DNA from: Mesostigma viride
Lineage: Eukaryota > Streptophyta > Mesostigmatophyceae > Mesostigmatales > Mesostigmataceae
Assembly: GCA_009746045.1 (NCBI GenBank)
Contig: RPFO01000041.1
Location: 315,001 to 379,000, forward strand
Length of the DNA stretch: 64,000 bases
Reading direction: 5' to 3'
A model generated the notes under the pieces. That model was not told where the DNA came from. It made no database searches and saw nothing but the letters and a program-made list of their open reading frames with translations. Below are positions 46,101 to 58,419 of this stretch, in pieces. A program made the position numbers and the translations under genes. Position 1 is the first letter of the stretch; the number at the start of each line of letters is the position of its first letter.

Positions 46101-49100
46101 GGGAGCCTGAATCCTCCTCATTAATTACATACTTGCCATTCATGTACGTAGACGGGCCATGGAGACACCATGGGAGCCTGAATCCTCATCATTAATTACA
46201 TAAATGGCATCCATGTACGTAGACAAGCCATGATGACACCATGGGAGCCTGAATCCTCATCATTAATTACATAAATGCCATCCATGTACGTAGACGGGCC
46301 ATGATGACACCATGGGAGCCTGAATCCTCATCATTAATAACATAAATGCCATCCATGTACGTAGGCCAGCCATGATGACACCATGGGAGCCTAAATCCTC
46401 CTCATTTTTTTTTTCTTTGACATCCATGTACGTATGATGACACCATGGGAGCCTGAATCCTCATCATTAATTACATAAATGACATCCATGTACGTAGACA
46501 AGCCATGATGACACCAATGGAGCCTGAATCCTCATCATTAATTACATAAATGCCATCCATGTACGTACACAGGCGATGATGACACCATGGGAGCCTAAAT
46601 CCTCATCATTTACTTTTCCTTGACATCCATGTACGTAGACGGGCCATGATGACACCATGGGAGCCTGAATCCTCATCATTAATAACATAAATGCCATCCA
46701 TGTACGTAGGTCAGCCATGATGACACCATGGGAGCCTGAATCCTCATCATTAATTACATAAATGCCATCCATGTACGTAGACGGGCCATGATGACACCAT
46801 GGGAGCCTGAATCCTCATCATTAACTACATACATGCCATCCATGTACGTACACGGGCCATGATGACACCATGGGAGCCTAAATCCTCCTCATTAATTACA
46901 TACTTGCCATTCATGTACGTAGACGGGCCATGGAGACACCATGGGAGCCTGAATCCTCATCATTAATTACATAAATGCCATCCATGTACGTAGACAAGCC
47001 ATGATGACACCATGGGAGCCTGAATCCTCATCATTAATTACATAAATGCCATCCATGTACGTAGACGGGCCATGATGACCCCATGGGAGCCTGAATCCTC
47101 ATCATTAATTACATAAATGCCATTCATGTACGTAGGCCAGCCATGATGACACCATGGGAGCCTGAATCCTCATCATTAATTACATACTTGCCATTCATGT
47201 ACGTAGACGGGCCATGGAGACACCATGGGAGCCTGAATCCTCATCATTTACTATTCCTTGACATCCATGTACGTAGACGGGCCATGATGACACCATGGGA
47301 GCCTGAATCCTCATCATTTACTATTCCTTGACATCCATGTACGTAGACGGGCCATGATGACACCATGGGAGCCTGAATCCTCCTCATTAATTACATAAAT
47401 GCCAACCATGTACGTAGACGGGCCATGATGACACCATGGGAGCCTGAATCCTCATCATTACTTACATAAAGGCCATCCATGTACGTAGGCCAGCCATGGA
47501 GACACCATGGGAGCCTGAATCCTCCTCATTAATTACATAAATGCCAACCATGTACGTAGACAAGCCATGATGACCCCATGGGAGCCTGAATCCTCATCAT
47601 TATATACAAAAATGCCATCCATGTACGTAGACGGGCCATGATGACACCATGGGAGCCTGAATCCTCATCATTAATTACATAAATGCCATTCATGTACGTA
47701 GGCCAGCCATGATGACACCATGGGAGCCTGAATCCTCATCATTAATTACATACTTGCCATTCATGTACGTAGACGGACCATGGAGACACCATGGGAGCCT
47801 GAATCCTCATCATTTACTATTCCTTGACATCCATGTACGTAGACGGGCCATGATGACACCATGGGAGCCTGAATCCTCATCATTACTTACATAAAGGCCA
47901 TCCATGTACGTAGACGGGCCATGAGGACACCATGGGAGCCTAAATCCTCCTCATTAATTACATAAATGCCATCCATGTACGTAGGCCAGCCATGGAGACA
48001 CCATGGGAGCCTGAATCCTCCTCATTAATTACATAAATGCCAACCATGTACGTAGACAAGCCATGATGACCCCATGGGAGCCTGAATCCTCATCATTAAT
48101 TACATAAATGCCATCCATGTACGTAGACAAGCCATGATGACACCATGGGAGCCTGAATCCTCATCATTATATACAAAAATGCCATCCATGTACGTAGACG
48201 GGCCATGATGACCCCATGGGAGCCTGAATCCTCATCATTAATTACATAAATGCCATTCATGTACGTAGGCCAGCCATGATGACACCATGGGAGCCTGAAT
48301 CCTCCTCATTAATTACATAAATGCCAACCATGTACGTAGACAAGCCATGATGACACCATGGGAGCCTGAATCCTCATCATTTACTTTTCCTTGACATCCA
48401 TGTACGTACACGGGCCATGATGACACCATGGGAGCCTGAATCCTCATCATTAATTACATAAATGCCAACCATGTACGTAGACGGGCCATGATGACACCAT
48501 GGGAGCCTGAATCCTCATCATTAATTACATAAATGCCATTCATGTACGTAGGCCAGCCATGGAGACACCATGGGAGCCTGAATCCTCCTCATTAATTACA
48601 TACATGCCATCCATGTACGTAGACGGGCCATGATGACACCATGGGAGCCTGAATCCTCATCATTAATAACATAAATGCCATCCATGTACGTAGGCCAGCC
48701 ATGATGACACCATGGGAGCCTGAATCCTCATCATTAATTACATAAATGCCATCCATGTACGTAGACGGGCCATGATGACACCATGGGAGCCTGAATCCTC
48801 ATCATTAACTACATACATGCCATCCATGTACGTACACGGGCCATGATGACACCATGGGAGCCTAAATCCTCCTCATTAATTACATACTTGCCATTCATGT
48901 ACGTAGACGGGCCATGGAGACACCATGGGAGCCTGAATCCTCATCATTAATTACATAAATGCCATCCATGTACGTAGACAAGCCATGATGACACCATGGG
49001 AGCCTGAATCCTCATCATTAATTACATAAATGCCATCCATGTACGTAGACGGGCCATGATGACCCCATGGGAGCCTGAATCCTCATCATTAATTACATAA

Positions 49101-51695
49101 ATGCCATTCATGTACGTAGGCCAGCCATGATGACACCATGGGAGCCTGAATCCTCATCATTAATTACATACTTGCCATTCATGTACGTAGACGGGCCATG
49201 GAGACACCATGGGAGCCTGAATCCTCATCATTTACTATTCCTTGACATCCATGTACGTAGACGGGCCATGATGACACCATGGGAGCCTGAATCCTCATCA
49301 TTTACTATTCCTTGACATCCATGTACGTAGACGGGCCATGATGACACCATGGGAGCCTGAATCCTCCTCATTAATTACATAAATGCCAACCATGTACGTA
49401 GACGGGCCATGATGACACCATGGGAGCCTGAATCCTCATCATTACTTACATAAAGGCCATCCATGTACGTAGGCCAGCCATGGAGACACCATGGGAGCCT
49501 GAATCCTCCTCATTAATTACATAAATGCCAACCATGTACGTAGACAAGCCATGATGACCCCATGGGAGCCTGAATCCTCATCATTATATACAAAAATGCC
49601 ATCCATGTACGTAGACGGGCCATGATGACACCATGGGAGCCTGAATCCTCATCATTAATTACATAAATGCCATTCATGTACGTAGGCCAGCCATGATGAC
49701 ACCATGGGAGCCTGAATCCTCATCATTAATTACATACTTGCCATTCATGTACGTAGACGGACCATGGAGACACCATGGGAGCCTGAATCCTCATCATTTA
49801 CTATTCCTTGACATCCATGTACGTAGACGGGCCATGATGACACCATGGGAGCCTGAATCCTCATCATTACTTACATAAAGGCCATCCATGTACGTAGACG
49901 GGCCATGAGGACACCATGGGAGCCTAAATCCTCCTCATTAATTACATAAATGCCATCCATGTACGTAGGCCAGCCATGGAGACACCATGGGAGCCTGAAT
50001 CCTCCTCATTAATTACATAAATGCCAACCATGTACGTAGACAAGCCATGATGACCCCATGGGAGCCTGAATCCTCATCATTAATTACATAAATGCCATCC
50101 ATGTACGTAGACAAGCCATGATGACACCATGGGAGCCTGAATCCTCATCATTATATACAAAAATGCCATCCATGTACGTAGACGGGCCATGATGACCCCA
50201 TGGGAGCCTGAATCCTCATCATTAATTACATAAATGCCATTCATGTACGTAGGCCAGCCATGATGACACCATGGGAGCCTGAATCCTCCTCATTAATTAC
50301 ATAAATGCCAACCATGTACGTAGACAAGCCATGATGACACCATGGGAGCCTGAATCCTCATCATTTACTTTTCCTTGACATCCATGTACGTACACGGGCC
50401 ATGATGACACCATGGGAGCCTGAATCCTCATCATTAATTACATAAATGCCAACCATGTACGTAGACGGGCCATGATGACACCATGGGAGCCTGAATCCTC
50501 ATCATTAATTACATAAATGCCATTCATGTACGTAGGCCAGCCATGGAGACACCATGGGAGCCTGAATCCTCCTCATTAATTACATACATGCCATCCATGT
50601 ACGTAGACAAGCCATGATGACACCAATGGAGCCTGAATCCTCATCATTAATTACATAAATGCCATCCATGTACGTACACAGGCGATGATGACACCATGGG
50701 AGCCTAAATCCTCCTCATTAATTACATACATGCCATCCATGTACGTAGGCCATGCAGCCATGATGACACCATGGGAGCCTAAATCCTCCTCATTAATTAC
50801 ATAAATGCCAACCATGTACGTAGACGGGCCATGATGACACCATGGGAGCCTGAATCCTCATCATTTTTTTTATGAGACATCCTTGTACGTAGGCCAGCCA
50901 TGATGACACCATGGGAGCCTGAATCCTCGTCATTATTTTTTCTTTGACATCCATGTACGTAGACAAGCCATGATGACACCATGGGAGCCTGAATCCTCAT
51001 CATTAATTACATACATGCCATCCATGTACGTAGGCCAGCCATGATGACACCATGGGAGCCTAAATCCTCCTCATTAATTACATAAATGCCAACCATGTAC
51101 ATAGGCCAGCCATGGAGAGTCACACCATGGGAGCCTGAATCCTCCTCATTAATTACATAAATGCCAACCATGTACGTAGACAAGCCATGATGACACCATG
51201 GGAGCCTGAATCCTCATCATTTACTTTTCCTTGACATCCATGTACGTACACGGGCCATGATGACACCATGGGAGCCTGAATCCTCATCATTAATTACATA
51301 AATGCCAACCATGTACGTAGACGGGCCATGATGACACCATGGGAGCCTGAATCCTCATCATTTACTTTTCCTTGACATCCATGTACGTAGACGGGCCATG
51401 ATGACACCATGGGAGCCTGAATCCTCATCATTAATAACATAAATGCCATCCATGTACGTAGGCCAGCCATGATGACACCATGGGAGCCTAAATCCTCCTC
51501 ATTAATTACATAAATGCCAACCATGTACGTAGACAAGCCATGATGACACCATGGGAGCCTGAATCCTAATCATTAATTACATACATGCCATCCATGTACG
51601 TACACGGGCCATGATGACACCATGGGAGCCTAAATCCTCCTCATTTTTTTTTTTCTTTGACATCCATGTACGTAGACGGGCCATGATGACACCAT
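31151..51695. repeat. ~70-71-bp satellite array, segment 3 (main block)
   Basis: About 290 monomers in ordered linker patterns. Long blocks recur, for example the pattern at 35126-36478 again at 39956-41308 (offset 4830), and 26782-29000 again at 37396-39610 (offset 10614). Monomers at about 31180-33310 carry many single-G losses (CCATGGAGCC for CCATGGGAGCC). Confidence 0.97.
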
Positions 51696-51788
51696 TAATT
51701 AATTAATTAATAGACACGTGACTGCGTCACGTGAGCATAAGTCCTCAGTGGGAGGGGAACATGGGATGGAATGGATGGTATAAGCTAT

Positions 51789-52702
51789 CTAGGTCCTAGT
51801 TACAGGGGTGTGGGCACCGCGGCCCGAATCGCTATGAATGCCATACTTGGTCACACGCGGAGCCCCCACAGGCTTGGGGGTGGTCTCCTTCATCACTACT
51901 TGCCATCTATCCTTGCGCACCATCTGCCTCCATATTACAGACAAACCAGGAGGCTGCCCGGGGGTGAGCCCGTCACGTCTAGTGTAGCACATGTCCATGC
52001 CGAGTCTATCACGAAAAGTCCACGGGTGGCGGCCCTGCCGCGCGCGGCCGGGGGCACGCCAGGTGAGGACATATCGCCCAGGCTGGGCGGGCTTGGTGCC
52101 AGCTAGTCTATCTGATGTATCTACCTGATCTGTGCGGGCCAGGTGCCCGGCTAGGCCCAGGCGCCTGTGCCTAATAATGTGGGAAACATAGGGCAAATCA
52201 GCGTACAAATCCTCATTACTAATGTGCAAACCAAAGGGGATGTTAAGGGCCTTGCGCAGCATCTTGGTGACGGCGCCGTCGAGTCGTTGCTCCAGCTCCT
52301 GCATCAGTGTCCACGTCTCGGCGCCGTAGGTCAGGATCGTCAGAATGACGACCTTGAAGAGGTCACGCTTGACGATCCGGGGTAGGGCGGGGTTGCTCCA
52401 CCAGCGGCGGTGGTCATGGAGGTGCGCCCACGCCATGCCGATCCGTGTCGTCATGTCGTCCTCGCAGTCAGGAAGCCAACTGCCGAGCAGCTTGAAGCGG
52501 CCTGAAGTAGGGTAGTTGACCTCGGCATCGTCTAAGAGGCGGAGTGTGGGTGGGGGCCCTGCCATGCCGAGGGCCAGGGCCTCCGTTTTGGGGCTGATTT
52601 CTAGACCAACCGCCCGAGCCTCGAGCGCCAGGCAGTCCAGCCAAAGTTGGGCAGACTCCGGCTTCTCGATGAGCGTGATGTCGTCGGCATAAATGAGGTC
52701 AG
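51789..52702 (-). pseudogene. LINE reverse transcriptase, C-terminal part with YADD
   Basis: This frame is open from the break, reading LADLIYADDITLIEK (YADD at 52680-52691), then SGRFKLLGSWLPD, YGAETW and a C-terminal HRRLGLAGHLART region that is typical downstream of LINE RT. The first in-frame ATG (52565) lies after the catalytic motif, so it is the tail of the broken polyprotein and not a separate gene. The stop is at 51789, leaving a 3' noncoding end under 100 bp. Confidence 0.85.
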
Positions 52703-54040
52703 CTAGTAAATTCTGCTTGTTAGTCGGCCCCCTTCCCCAAGCTCGTTCGTGATCGCTAGGCCAGGGGCACGGCCTGCAATGCTAGCAAAGCGAGCACGTG
52801 CCTGGCGCATAACATAATCCACTACAATAATAAACAGGTACGGCGACAGGACGCAACCCTGCCAGACGCCGGTCTGCAGTGGGCAGGGCGGGGTTATGCC
52901 GTGCTGAGTGCGCACCGAAGTGGTGGACCCCTCATACAGCGTGCGGATGACGGTAATCAGGGGAGTGGGGACGCGAGCGCGAGCAAGTACAGCCCATAGA
53001 GCGTCCCAGAGGACAGAATCAAAAGCCTTGATGAAGTCGACGAAGATCAGGATGGCGGGAAACTCACCAGGTTGCAGGAGAGCGATTTCCTCGAAGAGGC
53101 GACGCGCGACGAAGATGGCCATGACGGTGTTGCGCCCAGGACGGAAGCCCATTTGACTTTCCCCAAGGTGACAGTCGAGAGCAGAACGAAGGCGGTTGAG
53201 GATCATGCGCATGAACAACTTAAGTGCGGCGCTCTGGATGCAGACTCCTCTGTAGTTGGCGGGGTCGTCAGGGGAACCTTTGTTTTTGTACAGCATAATA
53301 CGGTAGCTGTGCTGCCACTCCGGAATCGGCGGCGCGTCGGCAAGCAGGATCCGGTTGCAGACGTCAAGCAGGAACCCCGTGAGCGCCGTCAGCTTAATCA
53401 CCGGGGCTGGGAGCTGGTCAGGTCCAACGGCAGCATAGAAGCGGAGTTGCTTGGCGGCGGTGCTCAGCTCGAGCTCGGTGAACGGCGGGAGCTCGTTGGG
53501 GTGGGCCAGGGGTTCCGTCAGGGCTGGGTACGTGTAGTCCTGCTCAGCGGCGGGTGGCGTGGGCGGCGCAGGGACGTCCGCCGGTGCTACTGCCAGGCGT
53601 GCGGCCGCCAGAGGGCCAAGCGGCGGAGGCGGCGGGGGGGCGCCGAGCAGCCGGGACTGGGAGGAATACCACTGGTTGAGCTGCTGCTGCGGTGAGCCAG
53701 AGAGCGTCCGCGGCGCCGGCTGCGCGCCGCCGGCGGGCCGTTGGGCGTGACGCAGGCGGGTCCAGGCGTACTTGCCGTGCTGGTCCTTGAGGTGGGCGAA
53801 GTACTCGCGGACATGAAGGTCCTCCTGCTCCTTGGTCGCCTGCCGGATGGCCGAGTGGTAATCGGCTTTGAGGCGGGCGTAGCGGGCGGGGTCGCGGTTG
53901 TCGCGCAGGGCTTGCCGGGCCTGGATGACGGCGGGGAGCCGGTGCAGGCTGGTGAAGCGGGGCGGGCGGCGGGGGGGCAGTAGGGCCCCGGCCGCGGGCA
54001 GCTTGTCAGCGAGGTGCCGAAGGGCCGATGCCACCATGGG
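52703..54040 (-). pseudogene. LINE reverse transcriptase, N-terminal and central part
   Basis: The open frame formally begins in satellite sequence (first ~11 residues), so that ATG is not native. Residues 12-200 resemble the linker before a LINE RT (Pro-rich at 140-180). RT blocks: PANYRGVCI (271-279), QMGFRPGRNT (307-316), FVDFIKAFDS (344-353, catalytic Asp D346) and GVWQGCVLSPYLF (402-414). The frame stops at 52703, just before the catalytic YADD, which is found in the adjacent frame. A one-base change near 52705-52715 would reunite them. Confidence 0.88.
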
Positions 54041-56295
54041 TGATGACACCATGGGAGCCTGAATCCTCATCATTTACTTTTCCTTGACATCCATGTACGT
54101 AGACGGGCCATGATGACACCATGGGAGCCTGAATCCTCATCATTAATAACATAAATGCCATCCATGTACGTAGGCCAGCCATGATGACACCATGGGAGCC
54201 TAAATCCTCCTCATTAATTACATAAATGCCAACCATGTACGTAGACAAGCCATGATGACACCATGGGAGCCTGAATCCTCCTCATTAATTACATAAATGC
54301 CAACCATGTACATAGGCCAGCCATGGAGAGTCACACCATGGGAGCCTGAATTCATCCTCCTCATTAATTACATAAATGCCAACCATGTACGTAGACAAGC
54401 CATGATGACACCATGGGAGCCTGAATCCTCATCATTTACTTTTCCTTGACATCCATGTACGTACACGGGCCATGATGACACCATGGGAGCCTGAATCCTC
54501 ATCATTAATTACATAAATGCCAACCATGTACGTAGACGGGCCATGATGACACCATGGGAGCCTGAATCCTCATCATTTACTTTTCCTTGACATCCATGTA
54601 CGTAGACGGGCCATGATGACACCATGGGAGCCTGAATCCTCATCATTAATAACATAAATGCCATCCATGTACGTAGGCCAGCCATGATGACACCATGGGA
54701 GCCTAAATCCTCCTCATTAATTACATAAATGCCAACCATGTACGTAGACAAGCCATGATGACACCATGGGAGCCTGAATCCTAATCATTAATTACATACA
54801 TGCCATCCATGTACGTAGACGGGCCATGATGACACCATGGGAGCCTGAATCCTCATCATTATATACAAAAATGCCATCCATGTACGTACACGGGCAATGA
54901 TGACACCATGGGAGCCTGAATCCTCATCATTAACTACATACATGCCATCCATGTACGTAGACGGGCCATGATGACACCATGGGAGCCTAAATCCTCCTCA
55001 TTAATTACATACATGCCATCCATGTACGTAGACAAGCCATGATGACCCCATGGGAGCCTGAATCCTCATCATTTTTTTTTTCTTTGACATCCATGTACGT
55101 AGACGGGCCATGATGACACCATGGGAGCCTGAATCCTCATCATTAATTACATAAATGACATCCATGTACGTAGACGGGCCATGATGACACCATGGGAGCC
55201 TGAATCCTCATCATTTATTACATACATGCCATCCATGTACGTACACGGGCCATGATGACACCATGGGAGCCTGAATCCTCCTCATTAATTACATACTTGC
55301 CATTCATGTACGTAGACGGGCCATGGAGACACCATGGGAGCCTGAATCCTCATCATTAATTACATAAATGCCATCCATGTACGTAGACAAGCCATGATGA
55401 CACCATGGGAGCCTGAATCCTCATCATTAATTACATAAATGCCATCCATGTACGTAGACGGGCCATGATGACACCATGGGAGCCTGAATCCTCATCATTA
55501 ATAACATAAATGCCATCCATGTACGTAGGCCAGCCATGATGACACCATGGGAGCCTAAATCCTCCTCATTTTTTTTTTCTTTGACATCCATGTACGTAGA
55601 CGGGCCATGATGACACCATGGGAGCCTGAATCCTCATCATTAATTACATAAATGACATCCATGTACGTAGACAAGCCATGATGACACCAATGGAGCCTGA
55701 ATCCTCATCATTAATTACATAAATGCCATCCATGTACGTACACAGGCGATGATGACACCATGGGAGCCTAAATCCTCATCATTTACTTTTCCTTGACATC
55801 CATGTACGTAGACGGGCCATGATGACACCATGGGAGCCTGAATCCTCATCATTAATAACATAAATGCCATCCATGTACGTAGGCCAGCCATGATGACACC
55901 ATGGGAGCCTGAATCCTCATCATTAATTACATAAATGCCATCCATGTACGTAGACGGGCCATGATGACACCATGGGAGCCTGAATCCTCATCATTAACTA
56001 CATACATGCCATCCATGTACGTAGACGGGCCCTGATGACACCATGGGAGCCTGAATCCTCCTCATTAATTACATACTTGCCATTCATGTACGTAGACGGG
56101 CCATGGAGACACCATGGGAGCCTGAATCCTCATCATTAATTACATAAATGCCATCCATGTACGTAGACAAGCCATGATGACACCATGGGAGCCTGAATCC
56201 TCATCATTATATACAAAAATGCCATCCATGTACGTAGACGGGCCATGATGACCCCATGGGAGCCTGAATCCTCATCATTAATTACATAAATGCCA
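54041..56295. repeat. ~70-bp satellite array, segment 4
   Basis: About 32 monomers. It continues in phase from segment 3 once the LINE and its duplication are removed. Confidence 0.97.
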
Positions 56296-56512
56296 ATACA
56301 TTTCTTGTTTTTGGTCCATTGGAGTTCCTTCCCACCAAGAGAAACATTTATTTTACATTTTTGTGTGCTAGGCTTTATACGGACAGCCTATACCACACCT
56401 TCAAACTCAGTGCACATCATTATCAAGTTGGTTATTGTAGCACCATGCTGGGGGCCCAGCATACTCGAACACAAGGTGTTGCCCCTCTTAGCAGCGTGGG
56501 TGGGTGGGTGGG

Positions 56513-56850
56513 AGCTGAAAAGAGGCCTCCCTACGTCCCCTACACCACTCTAAGTACTGACTATCATTCACATTGCGCCACGCAGGCCTGCCGGCTGGCG
56601 CAGGTACAAGGTGTACTGACTGCCAATCACAGTTGCGCCACGCCTGGCGGCTGGCGCAGGTAACAAGGTCTAGTGACGTACGTTAGAAGCTACCTAGGCC
56701 TGCACTCCGGAACCACACTCAGCCTAGGCACAAAAAGGGCCGGCCGGTGCAGTACCCTCGTGACAAGCGCTAGTCTTACGCTACCTACGGCAGGTCGGTC
56801 CCCTTTGAGCCCGTCCACGCGTCATATATAAAATGAGCGAAGCTCAGCAA
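56513..56850 (-). repeat. Split direct repeat, B1 (partner 58082-58419)
   Basis: 338 bp containing two imperfect ~60-bp subrepeats (TTGCGCCACGC then GGCTGGCGCAGGTA, twice) and a TATA-like CATATATAAAATGAGCG near its right end. Confidence 0.9.
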
Positions 56851-57040
56851 ATACATTTCTTGTTTTTGGTCCATTGGAGTTCCTTCCCACCAAGAGAAAC
56901 ATTTATTTTACATTTTTGTGTGCTAGGCTTTATACGGACAGCCTATACCACACCTTCAAACTCAGTGCACATCATTATCAAGTTGGTTATTGTAGCACCA
57001 TGCTGGGGGCCCAGCATACTCGAACACAAGGTGTTGCCCC

Positions 57041-58081
57041 CACACCTCCTTCTTGGCCACCAAGGCTGTCGCCAACCTTGGTGCCGATTTTCTTTCCGCC
57101 CATGGCCCCCCTCCTGCACGCTGCCACGGCTGTACTGCCGCCCCCGTGTGGCCGCTACGGTTTCCCGGCGGACGCAGGGCGGCACCCATGTCGTTCCCCC
57201 CGTTAGGGGGGCGGTTTCCAGCGGCTGCTCATTAGGCCTTACGCCCCCGGACCGTCTCTCACAAGCCCAGGACCCATCACCAGCCCCACCCCCGAGGCTG
57301 GGATTTCCCGGCATTGAAACCTTTGTGGCGATAGGCCCTCTACCCTACCAAGGCCTTGGCTTGGAAACTGCTTAGCCAAGGCCCTGACCAGGGCTTGTGT
57401 TGTTGTAGGAAATTTTTTATGGCATAGATATGCCCCCCTGGCTGAACCGAACTCTTTATCGCTTTTCCTATAATGCATCATACAGGATAAAAACAAGGCG
57501 ATAAAACAGCAAGAATTTCAGCCCCGCCAGGCGAACATTCTTTGCTGAAAAACTGGGCAATGATGAAGAGCGCGCTCCTCCCACCAAGATTCGCTCCAGC
57601 CCCGCATCCTCCCCGAAACTCCCGTCTGGCCACAGGCCGAAAGATCGGGTCCGCTGTCAGGCTCCTGGCAGTTATGGGCTACCCTGGCACCCCGCGCTAG
57701 CCATCTCCACGTTTAAGGCAGATTCGCCTCCACCTGTGATTCTTTCCACCGTAGCCGCTGGCCCTGGCCTGTATGGCTCCTTCCCTGACGTTGTCCGACT
57801 AAAATCGCAGCTTCCCCAGTGTCAGGAAGCCGCTTGCCGCACCCAGGGGTAGAGGGGAATCGTCAGTGGGCCCAGCGCCGGAAATCACACCATTTTACTC
57901 AAAACGTAGAGCCCCCCACCCAACAACCATTACCGTGGCCTGTAACGGTGGGTGGCGAACATAAAGAATTTTATTCCAGGCCTCTCCACGCCCGGAGAGG
58001 CCGATAGCATCGTCTTACATTCAGCGCAGCCGCCATAGCGGCCAGCCGACCTTGCCAGCAAATGCTGGGATCAAGTTGCGA
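57041..58081. other. Internal region of the split-repeat element
   Basis: 1041 bp, GC-rich in its first third. No RT, RNase H, tyrosine recombinase or other domain is recognisable on either strand, so the element presumably depends on proteins encoded elsewhere. Confidence 0.6.
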
Positions 58082-58419
58082 AGCTGAAAAGAGGCCTCCC
58101 TACGTCCCCTACACCACTCTAAGTACTGACTATCATTCACATTGCGCCACGCAGGCCTGCCGGCTGGCGCAGGTACAAGGTGTACTGACTGCCAATCACA
58201 GTTGCGCCACGCCTGGCGGCTGGCGCAGGTAACAAGGTCTAGTGACGTACGTTAGAAGCTACCTAGGCCTGCACTCCGGAACCACACTCAGCCTAGGCAC
58301 AAAAAGGGCCGGCCGGTGCAGTACCCTCGTGACAAGCGCTAGTCTTACGCTACCTACGGCAGGTCGGTCCCCTTTGAGCCCGTCCACGCGTCATATATAA
58401 AATGAGCGAAGCTCAGCAA

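Larger units (their letters stand above)
51696..54040 (-). mobile_element. 5'-truncated LINE (non-LTR retrotransposon)
   Basis: Inserted in the satellite, with the 12-bp target duplication TGATGACACCAT (51684-51695 and 54041-54052). The minus-strand 3' end is a short (TTAA)n tail (51696-51711), as seen in LINEs that end in microsatellites rather than poly(A). Only RT and downstream sequence are present; the endonuclease region is missing, consistent with 5' truncation during target-primed reverse transcription. Confidence 0.88.
56296..58419 (-). mobile_element. Element with split direct repeats (DIRS/PAT/TOC1-like, non-autonomous)
   Basis: Insert with no target duplication: the satellite resumes exactly (AAATGCCA | TTCATGTACG). 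Order on +: A1 (56296-56485, 190 bp), 27-bp spacer, B1 (56513-56850, 338 bp), A2 (56851-57040, 190 bp), internal 1041 bp, B2 (58082-58419, 338 bp). A1 matches A2 and B1 matches B2 by eye. Read on the minus strand this is repeat 1, internal, repeat 2, repeat 1, repeat 2, the split-direct-repeat design of PAT/Ngaro and TOC1-type tyrosine-recombinase retroelements, which also insert without duplication. The internal part is too short for RT and recombinase and shows neither. A tandem duplication of a 555-bp sequence with a later insertion is the alternative. Confidence 0.7.

Noticed and set aside
26782-51536. Dozens of near-identical 60-104-codon open frames (MMTPWEPESS..., MSTYMVGIYV...) taken as a repeated gene family
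   Set aside because: They are the 70-bp satellite read through; both strands are open, frames end wherever a linker type introduces a stop, and there is no independent coding signal.
56296-58419. Helitron, because insertion is between A and T without duplication
   Set aside because: The ends are not TC...CTRR in either orientation and the split direct repeats are not a Helitron feature.
56296-58419. Ordinary LTR retrotransposon or TRIM
   Set aside because: No 5-bp duplication, and the repeats are arranged A1-B1-A2-internal-B2 rather than as two intact repeats flanking a body.
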